Positions 36,235 to 43,943 of a stretch of DNA of 64,000 nt are shown piece by piece. Made by a program: the position numbers and the translations under genes. Position 1 is the stretch's first letter. Every line of letters starts with the position of its first letter. The stretch is from Actinomyces naeslundii. Lineage in GTDB: Bacteria; Actinomycetota; Actinomycetes; Actinomycetales; Actinomycetaceae. The stretch covers positions 162,749 to 226,748 of the forward strand of contig NZ_MSRR01000010.1 of assembly GCF_001956585.1 (NCBI RefSeq), written 5' to 3'. The notes beneath the pieces were generated by a model. It was not told the DNA's origin. It was given only the letters and a program-made list of their open reading frames with translations, and searched no databases.

Positions 36235-37197
36235 TCAGGTGAGCATCCGGATCAGCATGAAGATGAGGATGAACAGGCCCCAGCCGACCACCTTGCCCAG
36301 GCTGGCGCCGGACACCGAGGACGACGGCGAGCCACCTGGCCGAGGCCCGGCCGCATATCGACCCGCCCCGTGGACGGAGGCGGGCGGTCCGGAGGGCACG
36401 GGCGGCACCGTCGGCTGCACGATGCCATAACCCGGCATCCCACCCGGCGCCCAGGGATTGCCCGCTGGGCCACCCGGGGCTCCACCCGCGTAGCCGCGAT
36501 GCGAGGTCACGGGACCGCCTCCGGCCGGCCGGCCGGGCGGCACGGGGGCCGGGGCGGACGGAGCCGGTGCCGGACGCGGCGCCGCTGTCCGCGGAGACGA
36601 GGTGCGCGGCGGAGTCGTTCGGGAGGCGGTACGGGCCGCCGCGGTGTGTGGCCTGGAGGTGCGCCGGCTCGACGTCCGGTCCTGCCCACCGCTTCTAGCC
36701 GGGCGGGCCGCGCGGTCGGCGTCGCCGCCAGCAGAACCGACGACGTCGGCGTCATCGGGACCGTCACCCGGACCTCCGTCGAAGAGCGGCGAGCCCATGA
36801 GCGGGTCGCCCAGGACGGAGCCGAAGGGGTCGTCCCCCAGGCCGATGTCGGAGGGCTCCCATCCCGTGGGCGCCATCGACACGGAGTCACCGAAGTCACC
36901 AGCGCCACCGGAGTCACCGGCGCTGCTCCCCCCGATCGAATCGGCCTCGACCACGGAACGCCCGCTACGACCGGAACCGACGACTCCCATGCGGCCGACC
37001 CAGGCGCGCAGCTCCGGGGAGCAGCCCGGGTTGTCGACGATCACGGCGCGCAGGTCGGGGCGGTTGCCGGCCAGCACCATCAGCCTTCCGGCACCCGCCT
37101 TCGGGTCCCGGGCGAGTCGGAGATCGGGGTCGTCTGGTGCCTGGCCCCTGGTGGTCGCTGCATCGCGGCCGGGAGCTGCATTCGCGACGGAAGTCAT
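36235..37197 (-). CDS. Variant leucine-rich repeat (vLRR) protein with C-terminal membrane anchor
   Basis: A 320-residue protein. Residues 20-70 match the vLRR module found in many actinobacterial proteins (RLARDPKAGAGRLMVLAGNRPDLRAVIVDNPGCSPELRAWV). About 75-290 is low-complexity Gly/Asp, then Ser/Thr/Arg and Pro/Gly-rich, with no fold. The end carries one membrane segment (VVGWGLFILIFMLIRML). The topology would place the vLRR and linker on one side of the membrane as a tail-anchored protein. Function unknown. The start ATG at 37197 is chosen because upstream extension runs into the copper operon's control region. Confidence 0.65.
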   Translation of the reverse strand: MTSVANAAPGRDAATTRGQAPDDPDLRLARDPKAGAGRLMVLAGNRPDLRAVIVDNPGCSPELRAWVGRMGVVGSGRSGRSVVEADSIGGSSAGDSGGAGDFGDSVSMAPTGWEPSDIGLGDDPFGSVLGDPLMGSPLFDGGPGDGPDDADVVGSAGGDADRAARPARSGGQDRTSSRRTSRPHTAAARTASRTTPPRTSSPRTAAPRPAPAPSAPAPVPPGRPAGGGPVTSHRGYAGGAPGGPAGNPWAPGGMPGYGIVQPTVPPVPSGPPASVHGAGRYAAGPRPGGSPSSSVSGASLGKVVGWGLFILIFMLIRMLT

Positions 37198-37286
37198 GAC
37201 ACGAGCATCCCATGCCACCCTCCACCTTGTCCCGAGCCGAGCACCATCACTCCCCCTCGTCCAGAAGACGGGGGACTCGACGAACA

Positions 37287-37331
37287 TACCCCTCGGGGGT
37301 ACTTGACCCACCTACCCCCGAGGGGTATGTT
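37287..37331 (+). promoter_or_regulatory. csoR promoter with twin CsoR operators
   Basis: Two 15-bp G/C-tract palindromes, TACCCCTCGGGGGTA (37287-37301) and TACCCCCGAGGGGTA (37313-37327), are mirror images of each other. They flank a TTGACC -35 (37303-37308) that lies 17 bp from a TATGTT -10 (37326-37331). The arrangement is that of a CsoR box overlapping the promoter: repressor bound without copper, released with Cu(I). Mirror symmetry extends out to CGAACA/TGTTCG. Confidence 0.8.
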
Positions 37332-37364
37332 CGTCGTCGAACGAGAAGGAACCACGGAGGAGAG

Positions 37365-37646
37365 ATGGCCGGCTACACCGGGACCAAGGAGGACTACCTC
37401 AAGCGCCTGCGCCGCATCGAGGGGCAGGTTCGGGGCATCTCCCGTATGGTCGAGGAGGACACCTACTGCATCGATGTCCTCACGCAGATCTCCGCCGCCA
37501 CCAAGGCGCTCCAGGCCGTCAGCCTCGGCCTGCTGGAGGATCACATGAGCCACTGCGTCCTGCACGCCGCCCAGTCCGGTGACGAGGAGGGCATGGCCAA
37601 GATCCGCGAGGCCTCCGACGCCATCGCCCGGCTCGTCCGGTCCTGA
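37365..37646 (+). CDS. csoR: Copper-sensing repressor CsoR
   Basis: A 93-residue all-helical metal-sensing repressor. The family's N-terminal DNA-contact helix is present (YLKRLRRIEGQVRGISRMVEED). The Cu(I) ligand set Cys-His-Cys is visible: TYCIDVLTQ in helix 1-2, and the HMSHCVLHA segment with His and Cys spaced four apart. It precedes copZ and copA and its promoter carries twin CsoR-type operators, so autoregulation and copper induction of the operon are expected. GGAGGAG lies upstream of the ATG. Confidence 0.9.
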   Translation: MAGYTGTKEDYLKRLRRIEGQVRGISRMVEEDTYCIDVLTQISAATKALQAVSLGLLEDHMSHCVLHAAQSGDEEGMAKIREASDAIARLVRS

Positions 37647-37732
37647 GCGCCTCCCGGCCCGGCCACGGGTCCGCCACCTCGTTCCCATTCCATTCCAACC
37701 GCTTTGTTCACACGCTTCCCAAGGAGTGAGAG

Positions 37733-38002
37733 ATGACCGAGTTCACCGCCGACGGCGTCGACCGCACCACCACCCTCAAGGTCTCCGGACTCACCTGCGG
37801 CCACTGCGTCGCCCACGTCACCGAGGAGCTCGAGGAGATCAACGGCGTCAAGGACGTCTCCGTCCTGCTCAACAAGGGCGGGCAGTCCACCGTCACCGTG
37901 CTCTCCGACGTCCGCCTGGAGGATGCGGCCCTGGCCGAGGCCATTGACGAGGCCGGGGACTACACGCTCGACGCCGTCGAGCGCGACGTCCGCGAGGGCT
38001 GA
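37733..38002 (+). CDS. copZ: Copper chaperone CopZ (heavy-metal-associated domain)
   Basis: An 89-residue HMA-fold protein with the Cu(I)-binding loop SGLTCGHCVAHV (M-x-C-x-x-C class, with Leu-Thr before the first Cys). It has a ferredoxin-like beta-alpha-beta-beta-alpha-beta pattern (VTEELEEINGVKDVSVLL, then STVTVLSD). It hands Cu(I) to CopA. AAGGAGTGAG lies before the start. Second gene of the csoR-copZ-copA operon. Confidence 0.9.
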   Translation: MTEFTADGVDRTTTLKVSGLTCGHCVAHVTEELEEINGVKDVSVLLNKGGQSTVTVLSDVRLEDAALAEAIDEAGDYTLDAVERDVREG

Positions 38003-38071
38003 GCCGGCGGGTCTCAACATCGGCGCCCAAGGCCCGGGCGCCGTCGGGCGGCAGCACGCAAGGAGACTCAC

Positions 38072-40711
38072 ATGAATACATCAACCGCTCAGGAACAGGG
38101 CGAGCAGCTGCGCACCGTCAGCCTCTCCATCGGGGGCATGACCTGCGCCAGCTGCGTGGCCCGGGTGGAGAAGAAGCTGGGCAAGCTCGACGGCGTGAGC
38201 GCCTCGGTCAACCTCGCCACCGAGTCGGCCCGCGTCACCGCCCCGAGTACGGTGAGCGTCGACGACCTCCTTGCCGCTGTCGCCCGCGCCGGGTACTCCG
38301 GCGCCCTGCTGGACACCGGCCCGCAGGACGAGTCCGCGAAGGAGACTTCTCAGCGTCCGTCTGCGGACTCGGCGGTAACGGGGTCGGCCCCGGCCAAGGA
38401 GGCGCCGACCCCGGCGTCAACGGGCCCTGAGGCCTCGGCGGCGACATCCTCATCGGCCACCTCGGCCTCACCAGCGACCCCTGCCACACCGTCGGGGACG
38501 ACCGCGCCGTCGGAGTCCTCCCGGCCGGCCCTGGGCGCCTCGCACGTGGAGCGCGCCGCTGACCTGCGGCTGCGGCTCATCTACTGCCTCATCCTGTCAG
38601 TGCCGATCATGGCGATCTCCATGGTGCCGGCCCTCCAGATGCCCGGATGGCAGTGGACGGTGGCTCTCATGGCGCTGCCGGTGGCGGTCTGGGGAGCCTG
38701 GCCCTTCCACAAGGCGGCTTTCCGGGCGCTGCGCCACGGGGCCTTCACCATGGACACGCTCGTGTCGCTGGGGGTCATCGCGGCGACCGGTTGGAGCCTG
38801 TGGGCGCTGGTGCTCGGCGGGGCCGGGCACATCGGTATGCGGATGAGCATGGAACTGCTGCCGCGCGCGCAGGGGCACGCCGCCCACATGTACTTCGAGT
38901 CGGCCGCCTGGGTGACCACCTTCCTCCTGGCGGGCCGCTACGCGGAGGCGCGCGCCAAGTACCGCTCCGGCGACGCTCTGCGCGCTCTGCTGGAGCTCGG
39001 CGCTAAGGAGGTCACCCGCGTGGTCCTCACCTCGCCGTCGGGCAGCCACGACGCCATCGACGTCCTCGACGAGGACGGCTCGCCCCGCACGGAGGCCACC
39101 CGCACCGAGGAGCGCATCAGCATCGAGGACCTGGCTACCGGGGACCTGTTCCTCGTGCGGCCCGGTGAGAAGGTGGCCACCGACGGCGTCGTCGTCGAGG
39201 GCCGCTCGGCTGTGGACGCCTCGCTGCTCACCGGGGAGTCCGTGCCCATCGAGGTCGAGGCCGGGCAGGCCGTCACCGGGGCGACCGTCAACACCTCCGG
39301 CGCGCTGCTGGTGCGGGCCACGGCCGTGGGCGAGGGGACGACGCTGGCCCGGATCGGTCGGATGGTGACGGCCGCGCAGGCGGGCAAGGCCCCGGTCCAG
39401 CGGCTGGCCGACAAGATCTCCGGGGTGTTCGTGCCGGTCGTCCTGGTGCTGTCGGCCGCAACGCTGACGGGCTGGCTGCTCACCGGCCACAGTCCGCAGG
39501 CGGCCTTCACCGCGGCGGTGGCCGTGCTCGTCATCGCCTGCCCCTGCGCACTGGGGCTGGCCACGCCGACGGCGCTGCTGGTCGGCTCGGGCCGGGCCGC
39601 CCAGCTGGGCGTGGTCATCAAGGGCCCGGAGGTGCTTGAGTCGACCCGGGCGCTGGACACGATGGTCATGGACAAGACCGGCACGGTCACCCAGGGGCGC
39701 ATGAGCTTGGACGTCGAGGCCTGCCGCGAGGTGGGCGGGGCGGATCCGGTGTCGTCGCAGGCCCCGGATGCTGCGGGTCCGGTCCCGCTCGGACAGGAGT
39801 CGCTGCGCCTGGCGGGCGCCGTGGAGTCTGCCTCCGAGCACCCGGTGGCCACGGCGATCACGACGGCCGCCCGCGAGCGCCTGGGCGTCCTGCCCGCGCC
39901 TGCAGGATTCTCCAACTACGAGGGCCGGGGCGTGTCCGGAACTGTGGAGGGGCGCCGGGTGGCGGTGGGCCGGCCGGGCTGGCTCACCGACGAGATGGGC
40001 GCGGAGGTTCCTGAGGCTCTCAGCACCGCCGTGGAGGAGGCTCAGGAGTCCGGGGCGACCGCCGTCGTCGTCGCGGTCGGCGCGGCGGATACCACTGACG
40101 CCGTCGAGGCTGGGGCCGACGCCGACAAGGAGCCGCTGCAGGCGGTGGCGGTCCTCGTGGTGCGAGACACGGTGCGGCCCTCCTCGCGGGCAGCGGTGGC
40201 GGCGCTGCGCGAGCTGGGGATCCGGCCGGTGCTGCTGACCGGGGACAACGCCCGGGCCGCCGAGCACGTGGCGGCTCAGGTGGGGATCGACGCCGCCGAC
40301 GTGCGCGCCGAGGTGCTGCCCGGCGACAAGCGCGACGTCGTCGCCGCCCTGCAGGCCGAGGGCGCGGTGGTCGGCATGGTGGGCGACGGCGTCAACGACG
40401 CCGCGGCTCTGGCCCAGGCCGGCACGCAGGGGCTGGGTTTCGCCATGGGCTCGGGGGCGGACGTAGCCATCGAGGCCGCCGACATCACCCTGGTGCGCAC
40501 GGACCTGGACGCCGCGGTGGCGGCGGTGCGGGTATCGCGGGCGACCCTGCGGATCATCCGCCAGAACCTGTTCTGGGCCTTCGCCTACAACGTGGCGGCG
40601 ATCCCACTGGCGGCCGCCGGGCTGCTCAACCCGATGATCGCGGGGGCCGCCATGGCCGCCTCCAGCGTCATCGTGGTCTCCAACTCCCTGCGCCTGCGCC
40701 GGGCCGGCTGA
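38072..40711 (+). CDS. copA: Cu(I)-exporting P1B-type ATPase CopA
   Basis: An 879-residue plasma-membrane copper exporter. One N-terminal HMA domain has GMTCASCV (about 23-30); an Ala/Ser/Thr/Pro-rich linker (about 90-155) is unusually long. Eight membrane segments follow, with the transport-site CPC at residues 490-492. Cytoplasmic domains show TGES (actuator), DKTGTVTQG with phosphorylated Asp534, the HP motif in SASEHPVATAI, and GDGVNDAAALAQA. The membrane segment after the phosphorylation domain has the YN and MxxSS-type copper ligands (FAYNVAAIPLAAAGLLNP; MAASSVIVVSNSLRL). Induced with csoR and copZ. Confidence 0.93.
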   Translation: MNTSTAQEQGEQLRTVSLSIGGMTCASCVARVEKKLGKLDGVSASVNLATESARVTAPSTVSVDDLLAAVARAGYSGALLDTGPQDESAKETSQRPSADSAVTGSAPAKEAPTPASTGPEASAATSSSATSASPATPATPSGTTAPSESSRPALGASHVERAADLRLRLIYCLILSVPIMAISMVPALQMPGWQWTVALMALPVAVWGAWPFHKAAFRALRHGAFTMDTLVSLGVIAATGWSLWALVLGGAGHIGMRMSMELLPRAQGHAAHMYFESAAWVTTFLLAGRYAEARAKYRSGDALRALLELGAKEVTRVVLTSPSGSHDAIDVLDEDGSPRTEATRTEERISIEDLATGDLFLVRPGEKVATDGVVVEGRSAVDASLLTGESVPIEVEAGQAVTGATVNTSGALLVRATAVGEGTTLARIGRMVTAAQAGKAPVQRLADKISGVFVPVVLVLSAATLTGWLLTGHSPQAAFTAAVAVLVIACPCALGLATPTALLVGSGRAAQLGVVIKGPEVLESTRALDTMVMDKTGTVTQGRMSLDVEACREVGGADPVSSQAPDAAGPVPLGQESLRLAGAVESASEHPVATAITTAARERLGVLPAPAGFSNYEGRGVSGTVEGRRVAVGRPGWLTDEMGAEVPEALSTAVEEAQESGATAVVVAVGAADTTDAVEAGADADKEPLQAVAVLVVRDTVRPSSRAAVAALRELGIRPVLLTGDNARAAEHVAAQVGIDAADVRAEVLPGDKRDVVAALQAEGAVVGMVGDGVNDAAALAQAGTQGLGFAMGSGADVAIEAADITLVRTDLDAAVAAVRVSRATLRIIRQNLFWAFAYNVAAIPLAAAGLLNPMIAGAAMAASSVIVVSNSLRLRRAG

Positions 40712-40778
40712 TCGGTGGGCGGCTGATTGGTGGCCGGGACAACGCATCGGAGAGTGGCTCCGGCTGCGGCGTTCCCGC

Positions 40779-40784
40779 TATGCT
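40779..40784 (+). promoter_or_regulatory. -10 element for a leaderless leader-peptide transcript
   Basis: TATGCT ends seven bases before the ATG at 40792, so transcription would begin at or next to that A. No Shine-Dalgarno precedes the ATG. The -35 region is weak. Confidence 0.5.
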
Positions 40785-40791
40785 CGCTGCC

Positions 40792-40866
40792 ATGACGACT
40801 CCTCTGCCCCAGGCCCGCACGACGATGGTGCGTCCCCTTGGCGAGGGTCGAATGTGCATGCGCTGA
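40792..40866 (+). CDS. Leader peptide with Met-Cys-Met before the stop (putative attenuator)
   Basis: A 24-codon open frame starting MTTPLPQ and ending GRMCMR-stop. It is probably translated from a leaderless mRNA. The stop codon (40864-40866) overlaps the left arm of a hairpin GACAGCG/CGCTGTC (40865-40886); a second hairpin, GAGCCG/CGGCTC (40909-40928), follows. Leaderless small ORFs with Cys codons just before their stop control cysteine/sulfur operons by ribosome-dependent attenuation in other actinobacteria (established for mycobacteria). The downstream genes here are for sulfur amino acids, so Cys- or Met-tRNA limitation is the likely signal. The peptide itself probably has no function. 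Confidence 0.6.
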   Translation: MTTPLPQARTTMVRPLGEGRMCMR

Positions 40867-41094
40867 CAGCGCCAGCCGTCGCTGTCTGACACGTAACGGT
40901 GAGAGTCCGAGCCGCCTGAGACCGGCTCGTCGCACTCCGCGGAGGCCCCACCTGCCCCGTGTTCATCCCTCCAGCACCCGCCACCTCGGCCGGCCCGTGT
41001 GCCGGCCGCCCCGGAGCGTCGCGCCGATGCACCGCACCGTCACCTTGCGTTCACGCACGTCGCCGCACCCGGGGGACCCGAGAGGACCCCAGTC

Positions 41095-42480
41095 ATGCAC
41101 GCCCACCTCACCCCCGTCAGCAGCTCCAGCGACTCCGCTGACTCCACCTGTCCGGTCCGCCCGGACCTCCCCACCCCCCAGGCCCCCGCGGCCGCTTTCT
41201 CACCGGCGGGCCGCTCCCCCTTCTCCACCGCACCCGCAGTCGATGCCGCCGCCTTCGACGTCGTCCCCGATCGCCGCGGCACTGCCAGCCTCAAGTGGGA
41301 CTTCGCTGCCGAGCGGGGCCGTCCCGAGAACGTCCTGCCCCTGTGGGTGGCGGACATGGACCACGCCACCGCGCCGGCCGTCACCAACGCCCTGCTGTGG
41401 CGCACCCGCCACGGCATCTTCGGCTACTCCGACCCCGACGACGCCTACAACGCGGCCCTGACCGGCTGGTTCTCCCGCCGCTACGGCTGGCAGGTGGAGG
41501 CGGGCTGGAACACCGTCACCCCCGGCGTCGTCCCGGCCCTGGCCCTGGCCGTGCGAGCCCTGACCGCACCGGGCGAGGCGGTCCTCATCGAGGAGCCCGT
41601 CTACTACCCCTTCCGCGAGGTCGTCGAGGACAACGGGCGCACCGTGGCCGCCGTACCGCTGGTGCGCGACGCCGACGGCGTCTACCGCCGTGACCTGGCC
41701 GCCCTGGAGTCCACCATCGAGGCGACCGGCTCGCGCCTGCTGCTCCTGTGCAACCCGCACAACCCGGTGGGCCGGGTCTGGAGCCGGGACGAGCTCGCGG
41801 CTCTCGATGAGGTCGCGGCCCGCCACGGCGTCGTCGTCGCGGCCGATGAGATCCACGCCGACCTGGCCCTGCCGGGCTTCGCGACCACACCCTTCGCCTC
41901 CCTGAGCGAGGCCACCGCCGCCCGCACGATCACCTGCACCTCGCCGTCGAAGTCCTTCAACCTGGCGGGCCTGCAGGTCGCCAACATCCTCATCGCCGAT
42001 GCGCACCTGCGCGAGGCCTTCCGCCGAGAGCTCGCCACCACCGGCTACTCCCAGCCCAATGTCCTGGGTCTGACGGCCTGCCGGGCCGCCTACGAGGGCG
42101 GCGAGGCCTGGCTGGACGCGCTGCGCGAACACATCGCGGCCGCCCGCGCCCACGTCGAGGCGCGCCTGGAGCGGATCGAGGGGATCGAGGCGGCGCCCTG
42201 CGAGGGCACCTACCTGCTGTGGCTCGACTGCTCGGGCTTCCTGGAGGCCACCGGGCTCGAGCCCGACGCGCTCGACGACGTCATGCTGCACGAAGCCGGG
42301 ATCTGGCTCGACGACGGCCGGATCTTCGGAGCCGGCGGCGAGGGCTTCACCCGCATTAACGTCGCCTGCCCCCGCGCCACCCTCGATGCCGCCCTGGACC
42401 GGTTGGAGGCGGCCGTCGCCACCGTGACCGCTCGCGCCGGGCAGGCCGCTCGCCGAGGTCGCGTCGCCCTGTCCGCCTGA
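41095..42480 (+). CDS. MalY/PatB-type cystathionine beta-lyase (C-S lyase)
   Basis: A 461-residue fold-type I PLP enzyme. The first ~55 residues are low-complexity. The MalY/PatB core then shows KWDFAAERGRPENVLPLWVADMDHATAP, LCNPHNPVGRVWSRDEL, VVAADEIHADL and the PLP-lysine loop CTSPSKSFNLAGLQVANI (Lys near 286). The family cleaves cystathionine or cysteine S-conjugates to thiol, pyruvate and ammonia. AGAGGA precedes the ATG. A 228-base region with a leader peptide and hairpins lies upstream, suggesting attenuation control. The following cystathionine synthase/lyase gene is 140 bp downstream on the same strand. Confidence 0.85.
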   Translation: MHAHLTPVSSSSDSADSTCPVRPDLPTPQAPAAAFSPAGRSPFSTAPAVDAAAFDVVPDRRGTASLKWDFAAERGRPENVLPLWVADMDHATAPAVTNALLWRTRHGIFGYSDPDDAYNAALTGWFSRRYGWQVEAGWNTVTPGVVPALALAVRALTAPGEAVLIEEPVYYPFREVVEDNGRTVAAVPLVRDADGVYRRDLAALESTIEATGSRLLLLCNPHNPVGRVWSRDELAALDEVAARHGVVVAADEIHADLALPGFATTPFASLSEATAARTITCTSPSKSFNLAGLQVANILIADAHLREAFRRELATTGYSQPNVLGLTACRAAYEGGEAWLDALREHIAAARAHVEARLERIEGIEAAPCEGTYLLWLDCSGFLEATGLEPDALDDVMLHEAGIWLDDGRIFGAGGEGFTRINVACPRATLDAALDRLEAAVATVTARAGQAARRGRVALSA

Positions 42481-42620
42481 ACCGGATCGCCCGAGCAGAT
42501 TCGCCCGAGTCCTGCCGACCGGACCGGCTACCCGGCGTCCAGCCACCGAGCACCGGCGGCACCGCCACCGCCCCTCAGCCATCATTCTTTCCGCCCCGCC
42601 TGCCCGAGGAGAAGCCGCCC

Positions 42621-43829
42621 ATGACCAGTACGTCCGCACCCCAGCCCACCGGCCGCCCCGAGTGTCCGAAGCCGCCGGCCGCCCGCACCTTCCCCGTCCA
42701 CCATCACCCGACGTCGTCGGCCCCGGCCCCGCAGGTCCGCCTGGAGACGCTGCTGGTGCGCTCGGGCACCGGGACCGACCCGGCCACGGGTGCGATCACG
42801 ACACCGATCCACCTGTCGACCGCCTACGGCCACCCGGGTCTGGGCGAGTCGACGGGCTATGACTACACGCGCACGGCCAGCCCCACCCGCGACGTCCTCC
42901 AGGACGCCCTGGCTCGCCTGGAGGGCGGGACGGCGGCCTTCGCCCTGTCCTCGGGCATGGCGGCCCTGGAGCTGGTGACACGCACGCTGGCACCTCACGG
43001 CAGCCGGATCGTGGCGCTGCGCGACCTGTACGGCGGCTCCTTCCGGTTCCTGGAGGTCCTGGCCGAGGAGGGGGCGGCCGACGTCGACTTCGTCCTGGGG
43101 ATCAAGGGCCTGCGCGAGGCACTGGCCGCCCCGGCCGACCTGGTCATCATCGAGACGCCCACCAACCCGATGATGGAGGAGATCCCGATCCCCGAGGCGG
43201 CCGAGCTGGCCCGTGCCGCCGGGGCGAGGCTGGTCGTGGACAACACCTTCTACACCCCGGTGGTGCAGCGACCCCTGGAGCTGGGGGCCGACGTCGTCGT
43301 CCACTCGGGCACGAAGTACCTGGGCGGGCACAACGACGTCATGGCGGGCGTGGCGGTGGTGGCCGACGACGCCCTGGCCGAGCGGCTGAACTACCGCCTC
43401 AACACCACCGGGGCGACGCTGGGCCCCTTCGACTGCTTCCTGCTGCTGCGCGGACTCAAGACCCTGGCGCTGCGCATGGAGCGCCACGAGGCCAATGCCA
43501 CCGCGATCGCGGAGTTCCTGCGCTCCAGCCCGCACGTGACGCGCGTGCTCTATCCGGGGCACTCGGGCATGGTGAGCTTCGATCTGGCCGAGTCGGTGGA
43601 TGTGTCCCGCTTCCTGGCCTCGGTGCGGGTGTTCACCTTCGCCGAGTCCCTGGGGGGCGTGGAGTCGCTGGTGACGTGCCCGTCGGTGCAGACGCACGCG
43701 GACGTGCCCGTCGAGGTGCGCGCCTCCTACGGGTTGAGCGACCGGCTCATGCGCCTGAGCGTGGGGATCGAGCACGTCGACGACCTCATCGCGGACCTGG
43801 CCCAGGCCTTCGAGGCGGCCGGCATCTGA
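42621..43829 (+). CDS. Cys/Met metabolism PLP enzyme (cystathionine gamma-synthase/lyase family)
   Basis: A 402-residue trans-sulfuration enzyme. Residues 1-40 are Pro/Ala/His-rich. The core shows TGYDYTRTASPTRDVLQDALARLEGG (substrate phosphate/Tyr-Arg site), ALSSGMAALELV, NTFYTPVVQRPLELGADVVVHSGTKYLGGHNDVMAG with the PLP lysine near residue 230, and the C-terminal SLGGVESLVTCPS...HADVP..R...G..D.L.RLSVGIE motif. Whether it acts as gamma-synthase, gamma-lyase or beta-lyase cannot be decided by sequence alone. GAGGAG is upstream of the ATG. Together with the MalY gene it gives a two-step Cys/Met interconversion pair. Confidence 0.85.
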   Translation: MTSTSAPQPTGRPECPKPPAARTFPVHHHPTSSAPAPQVRLETLLVRSGTGTDPATGAITTPIHLSTAYGHPGLGESTGYDYTRTASPTRDVLQDALARLEGGTAAFALSSGMAALELVTRTLAPHGSRIVALRDLYGGSFRFLEVLAEEGAADVDFVLGIKGLREALAAPADLVIIETPTNPMMEEIPIPEAAELARAAGARLVVDNTFYTPVVQRPLELGADVVVHSGTKYLGGHNDVMAGVAVVADDALAERLNYRLNTTGATLGPFDCFLLLRGLKTLALRMERHEANATAIAEFLRSSPHVTRVLYPGHSGMVSFDLAESVDVSRFLASVRVFTFAESLGGVESLVTCPSVQTHADVPVEVRASYGLSDRLMRLSVGIEHVDDLIADLAQAFEAAGI

Positions 43830-43943
43830 ACGTGGACTGAGCCGGAGCACCGACGGCGGAGGCTGTCATGTCGGGCTACCCCGACAGCAGCCGGCCAGGC
43901 TGCCGGATGGTTCATAGTCATCAGAGACACAAGGCTTGTTGCC

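Noticed and set aside
40867-41094. SAM or other riboswitch upstream of the C-S lyase gene
   Set aside because: No core motif of SAM-I, II or IV recognised by eye; the leader peptide and hairpins explain the region better.
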